A DNA stretch of 64,000 nt from Bacilli bacterium (GCA_900772415.1 CAAHEC010000003.1:1-64000); one strand, 5' to 3'. Shown: positions 43,030 to 51,585, counted from the first letter of the stretch. Translations and numbers: made by a program. Notes: generated by a model not told the origin, from the sequence alone.

Positions 43030-44214
43030 GTGAAAAAAACAATAGAAGAATTTAATTTAGAAAATAAAAAAGTTATTATAAGATGTGATTTAAACGTTCC
43101 TATCAAAGACGGCGTTATACTTGATGATAATAGAATAAAAATGAGTTTAAAGACAATTAAATACGCTATAGATAAGAATGCTAAAGTTATTTTGCTTTCT
43201 CATTTAGGAAGAATAAAAAACTTATCAGATAAAGAAAAAAATAGTTTGTATCCTATATCGGTAAGATTATCCAAGTTGTTGGGCCAAAAAGTGTTTTTTG
43301 TAAATGAAACACACGGATCTGTGGTTGAAGATGCAATCTCTAATATGAAACCAAAAGATGTTATTTTGTTAGAAAATACAAGATATGAGGATTTACCAGA
43401 TAAAAAAGAAAGTACATGTAATCCCATATTATCTAAATACTGGGCAAGTTTAGGTGATATATTCATAAATGATGCCTTCGGAGTATCTCATAGATGCCAT
43501 GCCTCAAATGTTGGTATTGCAAAAAGACTGCCATCAGGCATAGGATTCTTAGTTCAAAGCGAAATGAATGCTTTAAATAAAATTTTAAAAGATATTAAAA
43601 GACCGTATACTGTTATTTTGGGCGGTGCTAAAATGAATGATAAGATTAAGGTTATAAATTCATTAGTGGAAAAGGCTGATTATATATTATTAGGTGGAGG
43701 TATTGCTAATACTTTCCTAGTGGCTAAAGGCTATGACCTAAAAAAGTCAGTTTATGATATAGACAGTATAAAAGTTGCAAAAGAACTTCTTGAAAAATAT
43801 AAAGAAAAAATAATATTACCTGTTGATGGTTACGAATATACAAAGTATTGTGATTCTAAAAATAAAGAGTATTGCAATTTAAAAACGGTATCTAATAATA
43901 ACATGGTATTAGATATTGGACCCGAAACTATTAGAATATTTTCTAAGTATATAAAAGAAAGTAATACCATATTTTTTAATGGTCCAGTAGGTGTTTTTGA
44001 ATTTGATAACTTTAGTTATGGAACAAAAAAAATACTAGAGGAGATGAAATATTCAAAGGCCAAAGTAATAGTGGGTGGTGGAGATTCTGCTTCTGCTGCA
44101 ATAAAATTCGGTTATAAAGATTCATTTTTCCATATATCAACAGGTGGTGGTGCATCATTAGAATATATATCCGGTAATGCTATGCCAGGTATAGAAGTAA
44201 TAGACGATAAATAA
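43030..44214 (+). CDS. pgk: phosphoglycerate kinase
   Basis: 394 residues. It has KKVIIRCDLNVPIKDG, the sequence LLSHLGR, LENTRYE, the hinge and ATP-site GGAKMNDKIKVI, FNGPVGVFE and the closing GGGDSASAAIKFG with HISTGGGASLEYI. GTG 43030 is used: the upstream TTG at 43018 is part of the ribosome site TTGGAGGG. It leads a group with the flippase-like gene, glycosyltransferase and tpiA. Confidence 0.97.
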   Translation: MKKTIEEFNLENKKVIIRCDLNVPIKDGVILDDNRIKMSLKTIKYAIDKNAKVILLSHLGRIKNLSDKEKNSLYPISVRLSKLLGQKVFFVNETHGSVVEDAISNMKPKDVILLENTRYEDLPDKKESTCNPILSKYWASLGDIFINDAFGVSHRCHASNVGIAKRLPSGIGFLVQSEMNALNKILKDIKRPYTVILGGAKMNDKIKVINSLVEKADYILLGGGIANTFLVAKGYDLKKSVYDIDSIKVAKELLEKYKEKIILPVDGYEYTKYCDSKNKEYCNLKTVSNNNMVLDIGPETIRIFSKYIKESNTIFFNGPVGVFEFDNFSYGTKKILEEMKYSKAKVIVGGGDSASAAIKFGYKDSFFHISTGGGASLEYISGNAMPGIEVIDDK

Positions 44215-44233
44215 AAATAAACGGGAGTAAATT

Positions 44234-45253
44234 ATGAAAAATAAAAAAATTAATATAATTATTTTAATTTTTGCTTTGTCATTAGTTCTTTATTTTACGT
44301 TAAAAGATAACTTAGAGGGAGTAATAAAGGAATTATCTAATATAAATATCTTTATTTTCGTAATATCAATATTAACTTACATGCTATCCTTAGTTTTTAA
44401 ATCCATAAGCTTACATATTTTTATAAAAGAAAATGGTAGTAAAAAATATAAATTCAAAAATACATTCGCGTTAACTTTAATCGGACAATTCCTAAATGGT
44501 ATTACTCCTTTTCAGTCTGGGGGTCAACCATTTCAAATTTATTTATTAAAAAAAGAGGGTTTTAGAATAAGTGATTCAAGTTGCGCTATGATTAAGGATT
44601 TTATATCTTATCAAATAGCACTTATAATAATGGGGGTTTTAGCACTTTTAATTAACCTAAAACTAAAAATAATTAATTTAAACTTGCTAATTTTTATAGG
44701 ATTTATGATTAATATAGTAGTTTTGATTGTTCTTTTTTTGTCAGTTTTTGCAAAAAAAACAATAATGAAATTAGCAGATAAATTAATAATTTTATTAATA
44801 AAGATTAAAGTAATAAAATATGAAGATACTTTTAGAAAAAAAGTTATAGATGGATTAAATAATTTTTATGAAGGTGGGATTGAGTTAAAAAATGACAAAA
44901 CAAAACTTATGATATCAGTTTTAACTAATATAATGAATTTAAGTCTTTTATATATAATTCCATTTATCATATTTAAAAGTGCTAATTGTAATAATGTGAC
45001 TATATTAGGAAGTTTATCACTTACGGCATTTGTTATGTTAATAGGAAATTTTATACCTATACCAGGAGCAACGGGCGGGATAGAATATGGTTTTATAAGT
45101 TTTTTTGGAGCTTATAAAATAAATAGTGTATTACTTTCTAGTTGTATGTTGCTTTGGAGATTTACTACATATTTTTTTGGTATGTTAGTTGGCTTTATAG
45201 TTTTAATTTGGAAAGAAGGGTTTAAAAAAAATGAGAATAGGACTTTTTACTGA
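44234..45253 (+). CDS. flippase-like membrane protein (LPG_synthase_TM / UPF0104 family)
   Basis: 339 residues with about eight membrane segments. Family signs are the opening KNKKINIIILIFALSLVLYF, LTLIGQFLNGITPFQSGGQP and the C-terminal FIPIPGATGGIEYGFISFFG. Related proteins include the membrane half of MprF and AglD-type flippases; here the soluble transferase domain is missing, so lipid flipping is likelier than synthesis. It overlaps the glycosyltransferase gene by 23 bases, suggesting they act on the same glycolipid, an inference. Confidence 0.88.
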   Translation: MKNKKINIIILIFALSLVLYFTLKDNLEGVIKELSNINIFIFVISILTYMLSLVFKSISLHIFIKENGSKKYKFKNTFALTLIGQFLNGITPFQSGGQPFQIYLLKKEGFRISDSSCAMIKDFISYQIALIIMGVLALLINLKLKIINLNLLIFIGFMINIVVLIVLFLSVFAKKTIMKLADKLIILLIKIKVIKYEDTFRKKVIDGLNNFYEGGIELKNDKTKLMISVLTNIMNLSLLYIIPFIIFKSANCNNVTILGSLSLTAFVMLIGNFIPIPGATGGIEYGFISFFGAYKINSVLLSSCMLLWRFTTYFFGMLVGFIVLIWKEGFKKNENRTFY

Positions 45254-46460
45254 TACTTATCCCCCTTATATTAATGGGGTATCAACAAGTGTTTTAATGC
45301 TAAAACAAGGATTAGAAAAATTAGGCCATAAAGTATATGTAGTAACCGTAAATAGTGAAAACTTTCATTATAAAAAGGAAGATGACGTTTTAATGATTCC
45401 GGGTGTTCCAATTGGAATATTGGATTTTAGAATGACAAGTCTTTACCCACTTAGAGCCCAAAAAATAATAAAGAGTTGGAATCTTGATGTAATTCATACT
45501 CATACAGAATTTGGAGTTGGCAGTTTTGCAAGGCTAATAGCAAAACAATATAATATTCCGCTTGTTCATACATATCATACGATGTATGAGGAATATATAT
45601 ATTACATAACTAAAGGCTATTTTGATGGTGCATCTAAAAAATTAGTAGAATATTTAACTTTATTTTTGTGTGATAAAACGGTTGAAGAATTAATTGTACC
45701 AACTAAAAAGACTTATGATTTATTTAAGGAAAAATATAAAGTTAAAAGGGATGTTCATATAATTCCAAGTGGTATTGATGTAACAAGATTTTATAGGGAA
45801 AATATAAATAAAAAGGAACTTGAAAATTTAAAAAAAGAACTAAATATAAAAAAGGATGACTTTATAATTTTATATGTAGGAAGAATTGCTAAAGAAAAAA
45901 ACATTGAGTTTTTGATTAATAATCTAAAGGATATATCAAAGAAGATACCAAAAACTAAAATGGTAATAGTGGGCGATGGTCCAGATATGAATGATTTAGC
46001 ACTTTTGGTTCATAAAAATAAATTAGATAAAAAAGTAATATTTACTGGTAAGGTGCCATGGAATGATATTCCGAAATATTATCAATTGGCAAATGTTTTT
46101 GTAACATCTTCTAAAACGGAGACTCAAGGTTTAACTGTAATAGAAGCTATGGCAGCATCTAAAGTAGTTGTTGCAATAAAAGATGAGAGTTTTCTTCTTG
46201 TGATGACAGATCAACAAGACGGTTTATTTTTTGAAACAGAAGAAGAATATAAAAACTTAATATATAAAATATACAGTGACAAAAAATTTGCGGATATGAT
46301 AGCAAAGCAGGCCAGAATAACAGCTAATCAGTATAACCCCGTAGTTTATGCAAAAAGAGTTTTGAAAATATATGAAAGCGTTATAAATAAAGATACTAAT
46401 GTGTTCAAAAAAGTAATTCATAATGTACGTAAAGTAATAAAAAGGGATGATGACAATTGA
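45231..46460 (+). CDS. GT4 glycosyltransferase, diacylglycerol glucosyltransferase-like
   Basis: 409 residues of GT-B fold. The N-terminal domain (GLFTDTYPPYINGVSTSVLM, IHTHTEFGVGSFARLIAKQY, HTYHTMYEEY) and the C-terminal domain (YVGRIAKEKNIEFLI, then TSSKTETQGLTVIEAMAASK with E-x7-E) resemble alpha-monoglucosyl-diacylglycerol synthases of Acholeplasma and Bacilli. Likely product: glucosyl-diacylglycerol, the anchor of lipoteichoic acid or a bulk membrane lipid. The acceptor is inferred. Its stop TGA overlaps the TTG start of tpiA. Confidence 0.88.
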   Translation: MRIGLFTDTYPPYINGVSTSVLMLKQGLEKLGHKVYVVTVNSENFHYKKEDDVLMIPGVPIGILDFRMTSLYPLRAQKIIKSWNLDVIHTHTEFGVGSFARLIAKQYNIPLVHTYHTMYEEYIYYITKGYFDGASKKLVEYLTLFLCDKTVEELIVPTKKTYDLFKEKYKVKRDVHIIPSGIDVTRFYRENINKKELENLKKELNIKKDDFIILYVGRIAKEKNIEFLINNLKDISKKIPKTKMVIVGDGPDMNDLALLVHKNKLDKKVIFTGKVPWNDIPKYYQLANVFVTSSKTETQGLTVIEAMAASKVVVAIKDESFLLVMTDQQDGLFFETEEEYKNLIYKIYSDKKFADMIAKQARITANQYNPVVYAKRVLKIYESVINKDTNVFKKVIHNVRKVIKRDDDN

Positions 46461-47161
46461 AAACTATAATTTGCAATCATAAAATGTATTTAACTTATGA
46501 TGAAGCCAAAAGATTAAAAGATGAAATGGATATTCTTGATTTTTCTAATATTGAATTAATTTTATGCCCCTCGTATTTAAATTTTGATATATTTAAAAAT
46601 TATAAACTTGGAAGTCAAGATTCATTTTATATTGATAAGGGACCGTATACAGCAGAAGTGTCTTCTTATGATTTATCTTTAAGGGGGATAAAATATTCTT
46701 TAGTAGGACACAAAGATAGAAGAAAATATGATGACGACAACACAATTAATTTAAAGATAAAATCTTTATTAAAAAATTCCATGACCCCTATTTTATGTGT
46801 AGGAGAATCAAAATTGGATAAAGAATTAATGAGAACTCCTGAAGTTTTAAAAAAACAGCTTGAAAAGGGACTAAATGGTGTCTATTTAGATGATTATCAA
46901 ACCATTTATATTGCTTATGAACCTAGTTATTTAATAGGATTAGATAATGCATTATCAGTAGATAAAATAATAGATACTTTAGATTATATAAAAAAAATAG
47001 TTGATTTTATCGGTATTAAAAATTATAAATTATTATATGGAGGAGCGGTAAATTCTAGTAATATAAAGGAATTATTAAGTGACAGGATAGATGGATATTT
47101 ACTTGGAAAATCATCAATAGATATAGAAGAATTGAGAAAAATAATAAAGTGTATAAAATAG
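46457..47161 (+). CDS. tpiA: triosephosphate isomerase (divergent)
   Basis: 234 residues, slightly short for TPI (about 250). Active residues persist: N and K in ICNHKMYL (for GNWKMN), catalytic His in LVGHKDRRKY (for GHSERR), catalytic Glu in AYEPSYLIG (for YEPVWAIGTG) and the phosphate-binding YGGAVNSSN. Loop 6 after Glu lacks the usual TGK. It starts with TTG overlapping the glycosyltransferase stop. Lying with gap and pgk, and being the only candidate here, it is most likely a functional TPI, though fast evolving. Confidence 0.85.
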   Translation: MKTIICNHKMYLTYDEAKRLKDEMDILDFSNIELILCPSYLNFDIFKNYKLGSQDSFYIDKGPYTAEVSSYDLSLRGIKYSLVGHKDRRKYDDDNTINLKIKSLLKNSMTPILCVGESKLDKELMRTPEVLKKQLEKGLNGVYLDDYQTIYIAYEPSYLIGLDNALSVDKIIDTLDYIKKIVDFIGIKNYKLLYGGAVNSSNIKELLSDRIDGYLLGKSSIDIEELRKIIKCIK

Positions 47162-47178
47162 TGTAAACATAAGTTGTT

Positions 47179-47212
47179 TTTGACAAATTTTTCTTTCCAT
47201 ATGAAGTATAAT
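47179..47212 (+). promoter_or_regulatory. candidate Spo0A-activated promoter (spoIIG-like layout)
   Basis: TTTGACAAA (47179-47187) is the reverse complement of a perfect 0A box TTTGTCAAA and contains TTGACA (47180-47185). The matching TATAAT is at 47207-47212, giving a 21-base spacer, too long for ordinary sigma-A promoters but like Spo0A-activated spoIIG and spoIIE. Confidence 0.5.
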
Positions 47213-47259
47213 TGTGTTATGCTAAAGATAAGTTAGTTAATAATAAAGGAGGAAGATAT

Positions 47260-47640
47260 ATGCCATCTAATGACAATGTTATTATGTTTCCAGTAAAAAG
47301 AACACAATCTTTTACTAGTAGATTAATTGATTCTCTTTTAGATATAAGGCTTACTTTAAGCGTTAAAAGATTAACTAGCCAGTATATTAACAGGCAAGAC
47401 TTAAAGAAAGTTTTGGATGACGCAAAACAAAGAGCTGAAGATATTAAAATTAATGAGGAGATAGATAAACTATTTGATTCTTATTTTACTAAGAAAGATA
47501 ATCTATTATCAATTGATGATATGGAAAGAAAAATAGATGAATTTAAAGGTGAATCTAACAATAGTACTTTGGGAAGATCTTATGTAAAGGCTAGTGGTCC
47601 TTTTAATTCTAGTTCTTATGATAATGATAAAGCAGCTTAA
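47260..47640 (+). CDS. small protein of unknown function next to spo0A
   Basis: 126 residues, hydrophilic, starting at ATG 47260 after AAAGGAGGAAG; a longer in-frame TTG start at 47212 lies in the -10 box. The front (SFTSRLIDSLLDIRLTLSVK) is amphipathic; the middle (about 45-95) is helical with Glu/Lys; the end is Ser/Asn-rich. No family recognised. Position between tpiA and spo0A and the spoIIG-like promoter suggest expression tied to Spo0A. Confidence 0.7.
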   Translation: MPSNDNVIMFPVKRTQSFTSRLIDSLLDIRLTLSVKRLTSQYINRQDLKKVLDDAKQRAEDIKINEEIDKLFDSYFTKKDNLLSIDDMERKIDEFKGESNNSTLGRSYVKASGPFNSSSYDNDKAA

Positions 47641-47674
47641 ATAAGTTATAAACGTAGTATAAAAATATATTTTT

Positions 47675-47700
47675 AGGATGTAGTATTACATTCTTTTTTT
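47675..47700 (+). terminator. terminator before spo0A
   Basis: Eight-bp stem AGGATGTA/TACATTCT (47675-47682 with 47687-47694, one G-U), tetraloop, T-run. Confidence 0.75.
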
Positions 47701-47712
47701 ATTTTTTTATTC

Positions 47713-47721
47713 TTCGACAAT
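47713..47721 (+). promoter_or_regulatory. 0A box candidate upstream of spo0A
   Basis: TTCGACAAT is the reverse complement of ATTGTCGAA, 8 of 9 to the 0A box TTTGTCRAA, 65 bases before the spo0A start. Autoregulation is known for spo0A in Bacillus; here inferred. Confidence 0.45.
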
Positions 47722-47786
47722 GTTTGATAAATTAATTAAAAATAATGTAATACAATACTAAATAGTTAAAAAAGGAGGAAAGTATT

Positions 47787-48566
47787 ATGGAAGAAAAACA
47801 AATAAGAATGATGGTAGTAGATGATAATGAAGGGTTAATCGAAATGCTTAAGGATTATTTTTCCGATCATGAAAAAATAAAAATTGTAAAAGAAGCTAAC
47901 AATGGTCTTGATGCGGTTAATAAAATTTCAGAAAATAACAAAGACTTTGATGTTTTGTTATTAGATTTAATAATGCCTAAGAAAGATGGAATATATGTTT
48001 TAGAAGAACTTAAGAAAAAAGGAATTGATAAGCCTGTTATTATTGGAACTTCTTTTAATGCAGACGAAACAATAGCGCGTGTATCTAAGTATGGCCCTAA
48101 ACATTTTATTTTAAAACCATTTGATATGAGTGATTTAGAAAATAAAATTTTAGATGCAGTTAATTTTAAGGGAGATGGTAGTAAACTAAATTTATATCAT
48201 AATAATTTGGAAATATCAGTTACAAAATTATTACATGATTTAGGTGTACCATCTCATATAAAAGGATATCAATACATAAGAGAAGGTGTAATTTTGATGT
48301 ATGAAAAACCAGATATAGTAGGTGCCATAACTAAAGAGTTATATCCTGAAATAGCTAATCGTTTTGATACAACGGTATCTAGAGTAGAAAGAGCAATAAG
48401 ACATGCAATTGAAGTTAGTTGGAATAGAGGTGATATAGATTTAATGGAAGAAATCTTTGGTCATAGTGTTGATTATGATAGAGCAAAACCAACTAATAGT
48501 GAATTTATAGTAACTGTATCTGATAAGTTAAGATTAGAGTTTAATAAAGCAAAGAAAGTAGGCTAA
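47787..48566 (+). CDS. spo0A: sporulation master regulator Spo0A
   Basis: 259 residues. The receiver domain has the acidic pair D12-D13 (VVDDNEG), phosphoacceptor D60 (LLLDLIMPKKDG), T88/S89 (GTSF) and K110 (LKPF). The DNA-binding Spo0A_C domain is unmistakable: LLHDLGVPSHIKGYQYIREG, ELYPEIANRF, then TVSRVERAIRHAIEVSWNRG and KPTNSEFIVTVSDKLRLEF. It is the phosphorelay output that switches on sporulation. Ribosome site AAAGGAGGAAAG. Presence with gerQ marks an endospore-forming lineage. Confidence 0.97.
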   Translation: MEEKQIRMMVVDDNEGLIEMLKDYFSDHEKIKIVKEANNGLDAVNKISENNKDFDVLLLDLIMPKKDGIYVLEELKKKGIDKPVIIGTSFNADETIARVSKYGPKHFILKPFDMSDLENKILDAVNFKGDGSKLNLYHNNLEISVTKLLHDLGVPSHIKGYQYIREGVILMYEKPDIVGAITKELYPEIANRFDTTVSRVERAIRHAIEVSWNRGDIDLMEEIFGHSVDYDRAKPTNSEFIVTVSDKLRLEFNKAKKVG

Positions 48567-48613
48567 TTATTAAACTTTTTTAATATATTTTAATAATTAT
48601 TTTAATAAATAAG

Positions 48614-48622
48614 TGTTATAAT
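48614..48622 (+). promoter_or_regulatory. promoter -10 of the Bax inhibitor-1 family gene
   Basis: Extended -10 TGTTATAAT (TATAAT 48617-48622), 20 bases before the start. Confidence 0.6.
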
Positions 48623-48641
48623 TAACAAAGGAGGAATTAGT

Positions 48642-49319
48642 ATGGTAATAAAAAATAAAAATGAAAATGGAATATCTAAATTTTTTACAAAGGTATATTT
48701 ATGGATGTTTATAGGCTTATTATTATCCACTATAAGTTCTTATTTTACATTTGTTAATCCAGCAATGAATTCATTTGTATATAATGCTTTTGGACTTATC
48801 TTAATAATAGAGCTAATTGTTGTAATAACGTTTTCTTTATTAAGAAGAAAAGTATCACCTATGGGTGCTAAAATAATGTTTATTGTATATTCTATTATAA
48901 GTGGTCTTACATTATCATCTATATTTATTGTCTATAAACTAAGTAGTATAATAACTGTGTTTTTATCAGCAGCTGTTATGTTTGGATTATTAGCATTATA
49001 TGGATACTTTACTAATCAAGATTTAACTTCATTTGGTAAATTACTTATTTTTGGATTATTAGCAGTTGTAATCATGTCTATAATAAATATTTTTGTTACA
49101 AGCCAGTCATTTGATATTACAATTTCTATAATATCAATAATAATATTTTTAGGTCTTACCGCGTGGGATATGCAAAATCTTAAAAAAATATATTATTACT
49201 ATGAAAATGATTATGATGCCTTAGATAAATCAGCAATATATGGAGCACTTGATTTATATTTAGATTTTATTAATATTTTTCTTGATTTGTTAAGACTATT
49301 TGGCAAAAGTAGAGATTAA
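48642..49319 (+). CDS. Bax inhibitor-1/YccA family membrane protein
   Basis: 225 residues with seven membrane segments. Family positions: FTKVYLWMFIGLLLSTISSY at the start, YSIISGLTLSSIF in the middle, and LGLTAWDMQNLKKIYYYY followed by YLDFINIFLDLLRLFG at the end. Members act as pH-dependent calcium leak channels (YetJ) or modulators of membrane proteases. Specific role here unknown. Single gene with its own promoter and terminator. Confidence 0.92.
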   Translation: MVIKNKNENGISKFFTKVYLWMFIGLLLSTISSYFTFVNPAMNSFVYNAFGLILIIELIVVITFSLLRRKVSPMGAKIMFIVYSIISGLTLSSIFIVYKLSSIITVFLSAAVMFGLLALYGYFTNQDLTSFGKLLIFGLLAVVIMSIINIFVTSQSFDITISIISIIIFLGLTAWDMQNLKKIYYYYENDYDALDKSAIYGALDLYLDFINIFLDLLRLFGKSRD

Positions 49320-49343
49320 AACAACATTTATATGTTGTTTTTT
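49318..49343 (+). terminator. terminator after the Bax inhibitor-1 gene
   Basis: Ten-bp perfect stem (49318-49327 with 49332-49341), TTAT loop, T-run. Confidence 0.8.
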
Positions 49344-49421
49344 AATAATCATAGAGAAAAAACAAATAAATTATGTTATACTTTTTTATAGAATAAGAAG
49401 AAAAGAAAGGGGATTTTTATT

Positions 49422-50561
49422 GTGGTTAAAAAAGATAATAACAATACTCTTTCTAGAGATTTAGATTTACTTAATGTTATAAATACAAGCTATTTAACTT
49501 TAGAAGATATAGCATGGTTAAAAAAGAAAAGATGGTTTAAGAGATTTTTAAAGATATATTCAAAAGAATTAAAGAAAAGATATAAAGGTAAACCACTAAT
49601 AAAAAAAGATATTAAACCTAAAGAAGAAGATATAGAAATACTTGATTTTACTAAAACAATTAATATACCTAAAAAAGAAGTAATAGAAATACTTGACTTT
49701 ACTAAAACTATAGATATAACAGATGTTAAAGATATAACAGAAGCTAGCAATATAGCAAAAAGAAAAGTAAAAAGAGAAAAAACAATATGGAGTTTTATAA
49801 TTACAATTTCATCATTTGTTCTTATAATATTACTTGTAATATTAGTAAACTGGATTTTGGAAAATATGAAAACAGATGATGTATTAGAAGAAATATATGA
49901 AGTATCAGATGTAAAAGAAGTTAAAACAACAACACAAAAAAATGAAGAAAATAAAAATGTAACAACAACTACATCTTTATATGATAAGTATGGTAATATG
50001 AGTATACTAGAAGTTAATTTTGATAATTTAAAAAAGATAAATCCTGATACTGTAGGTTGGATAAAAGTTAATGGTACTAAAATAAATTATCCTTTTGTAC
50101 ATACTAATGATAATGAGTATTATCTAAAACATACTTTTGATAAAACTAGTAATAAAAAAGGATGGGTATTTCTAGATTTTAGAAATGATATAGAAAATTT
50201 AAGTGAAAACACTATTTTATATGCTCATGGACTTGTTAATAATCAAATGTTTGGCTCCATGAGAAAAGTAATAAAGCCATCTTGGTATAACAATAAAAAT
50301 AATCATATAATAACTGTTGCAACACCTAGTGGTACTAGACATTTTAAGGTTTTTTCAAGTTACACAATTTTGCCTGAAAGTTATTATATAACAACTAATT
50401 TTAAAACGGAAGATGAATTTAAAATATTTATAGATACTATAAAACAAAGAAGTGTATATAATTATGGTGTAGAAGTTAATATAAACGATAAAATACTTAC
50501 TCTTTCGTCATGTTATGATAAAGAAAAAAGAATGGTATTACATGCAAAATTAATAGATTAA
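49422..50561 (+). CDS. srtB: class B sortase
   Basis: 379 residues, GTG start after AAAGAAAGGGG. A long charged cytoplasmic head (1-115) contains a duplicated EILDFTKTI unit, then one membrane segment (about 123-145). A Thr-rich linker is followed by the sortase domain (about 195-379): GWIKVNGTKINYPFVHT, H269 in LYAHGL, C364 in LTLSSCYD and R370 in KRMVLHAKL. Class B fits the long VNGTKINYP-type start. Sortases link surface proteins to wall or pilins to each other. No sorting-signal substrate lies in the window. Confidence 0.93.
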   Translation: MVKKDNNNTLSRDLDLLNVINTSYLTLEDIAWLKKKRWFKRFLKIYSKELKKRYKGKPLIKKDIKPKEEDIEILDFTKTINIPKKEVIEILDFTKTIDITDVKDITEASNIAKRKVKREKTIWSFIITISSFVLIILLVILVNWILENMKTDDVLEEIYEVSDVKEVKTTTQKNEENKNVTTTTSLYDKYGNMSILEVNFDNLKKINPDTVGWIKVNGTKINYPFVHTNDNEYYLKHTFDKTSNKKGWVFLDFRNDIENLSENTILYAHGLVNNQMFGSMRKVIKPSWYNNKNNHIITVATPSGTRHFKVFSSYTILPESYYITTNFKTEDEFKIFIDTIKQRSVYNYGVEVNINDKILTLSSCYDKEKRMVLHAKLID

Positions 50562-50562
50562 T

Positions 50563-50603
50563 AAAAGATGAATATGTTAGTTTAATACATGTTCATCTTT
50601 TGT
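50563..50603 (+). terminator. terminator of the sortase gene
   Basis: Fifteen-bp stem (50563-50577 with 50587-50601, one wobble), 9-base loop and a T-rich end. Confidence 0.85.
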
Positions 50604-50792
50604 TTTAGAAAAATGTGGCTGAGAAGATAAGAATTATGTAATGAATAAATTTGTTAATAATATAATTGTATAAATAAAATAAATAATTGTCTACTTAATT
50701 GTATATTTTCCCTCTTTCACTTGTCTACTTTAAACTTATTACTACAATATAAAAAGTGAAAAAGAAAGGATAACTTGAAGTTATTTTTTTTA
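50604..50792 (+). other. gene-free interval with a possible small RNA
   Basis: No ORF or tRNA is seen between the sortase terminator and rdgB. A TATAAT at 50661-50666 precedes a stretch with paired arms TTTCACTT/AAGTGAAA (50715-50722 with 50754-50761), a repeated TTGTCTACTT, and a terminator (stem 50770-50775 with 50779-50784, then T-run). This could be a short untranslated transcript of about 120 bases. No -35 was found. Confidence 0.3.
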
Positions 50793-50874
50793 ATTTTTCT
50801 AACTTATAGTACTTGCAAGCAATATCAAAATAGGTTATAGTGTTGATAATTAGTAATTGACTGGAGAGGGTAAA

Positions 50875-51483
50875 ATGAAAAAAGAAATAATAGTAGTTGC
50901 AAGTAGCAATAAAGGTAAAATAAGGGAAATAAAAGAAATATTTAAAGATTATGATGTATTATCAATAAAAGATATGGAGGGTATATTGGGTAAGAAAATA
51001 GTTGTTAATGAAAATAAAGATACATTTAAGGATAATGCATTAGAGAAGGTAAGAGATTTATATGAACAAGTCGGTGATGAATATATATGCATTGCTGATG
51101 ATTCAGGAATTTCAATAGACGTATTAAATGGCTTTCCTGGCGTGCATACTGCAAGATGGTTAGATGCTGATGATCATATTAAAAATTTAGAGTTATTAAA
51201 AAAGTTAGGCAAAACGGTAAAAGAAAAAAGAAGGTGCCATTATACAACGGTCATTGCTTTAAAAAGTAAAAAAGTTGAGGAAACATTTGAATGTGTTTTA
51301 TCTGGAATAGTAAGTAATAATGCAAGAGGTGAAAATGGTTTTGGGTTTGATGAAATATTTGAACTTCCAAATGGAAAGACATTAGCAGAAATATCTACTT
51401 TAGAAAAATTAAAATTGAGTCCAAGAAAAGAAGCTTTGGATATGTTAAATAAATATTTAAAAAAATTTAAAACGGAAAAATAA
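50875..51483 (+). CDS. rdgB: XTP/dITP diphosphatase (RdgB/HAM1)
   Basis: 202 residues. House-cleaning hydrolase of non-canonical purine nucleotides. ASSNKGKIREIKEIF binds the nucleotide; ADDSGISIDVLNGFPGVHTA, ENGFGFDEIFELPNGKTLAE and LSPRKEALDML are the family signatures. ATG 50875 follows GGAGAGGG; an in-frame upstream start at 50857 overlaps no ribosome site. Terminator follows. Confidence 0.95.
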   Translation: MKKEIIVVASSNKGKIREIKEIFKDYDVLSIKDMEGILGKKIVVNENKDTFKDNALEKVRDLYEQVGDEYICIADDSGISIDVLNGFPGVHTARWLDADDHIKNLELLKKLGKTVKEKRRCHYTTVIALKSKKVEETFECVLSGIVSNNARGENGFGFDEIFELPNGKTLAEISTLEKLKLSPRKEALDMLNKYLKKFKTEK

Positions 51484-51501
51484 TGTTTTTCTGTTTTTTT
51501 T
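51470..51501 (+). terminator. rdgB terminator
   Basis: Eleven-position stem (51470-51480 with 51486-51496, one G-U) spanning the stop codon and followed by T. Confidence 0.75.
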
Positions 51502-51585
51502 AATATCTAAAATTTAACATAAATATTAAAAAAAATAATAAAATTTTGTATGAAGAAAAAAAGTTAAAAAACTTTTTAAAACCTC

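Noticed and set aside
46457..47161. tpiA as a pseudogene
   Set aside because: The frame is intact and all four catalytic positions are kept.
47180..47212. Ordinary sigma-A promoter TTGACA...TATAAT
   Set aside because: The spacer is 21 bases, outside the 16-18 range; the Spo0A-activated layout explains it better.
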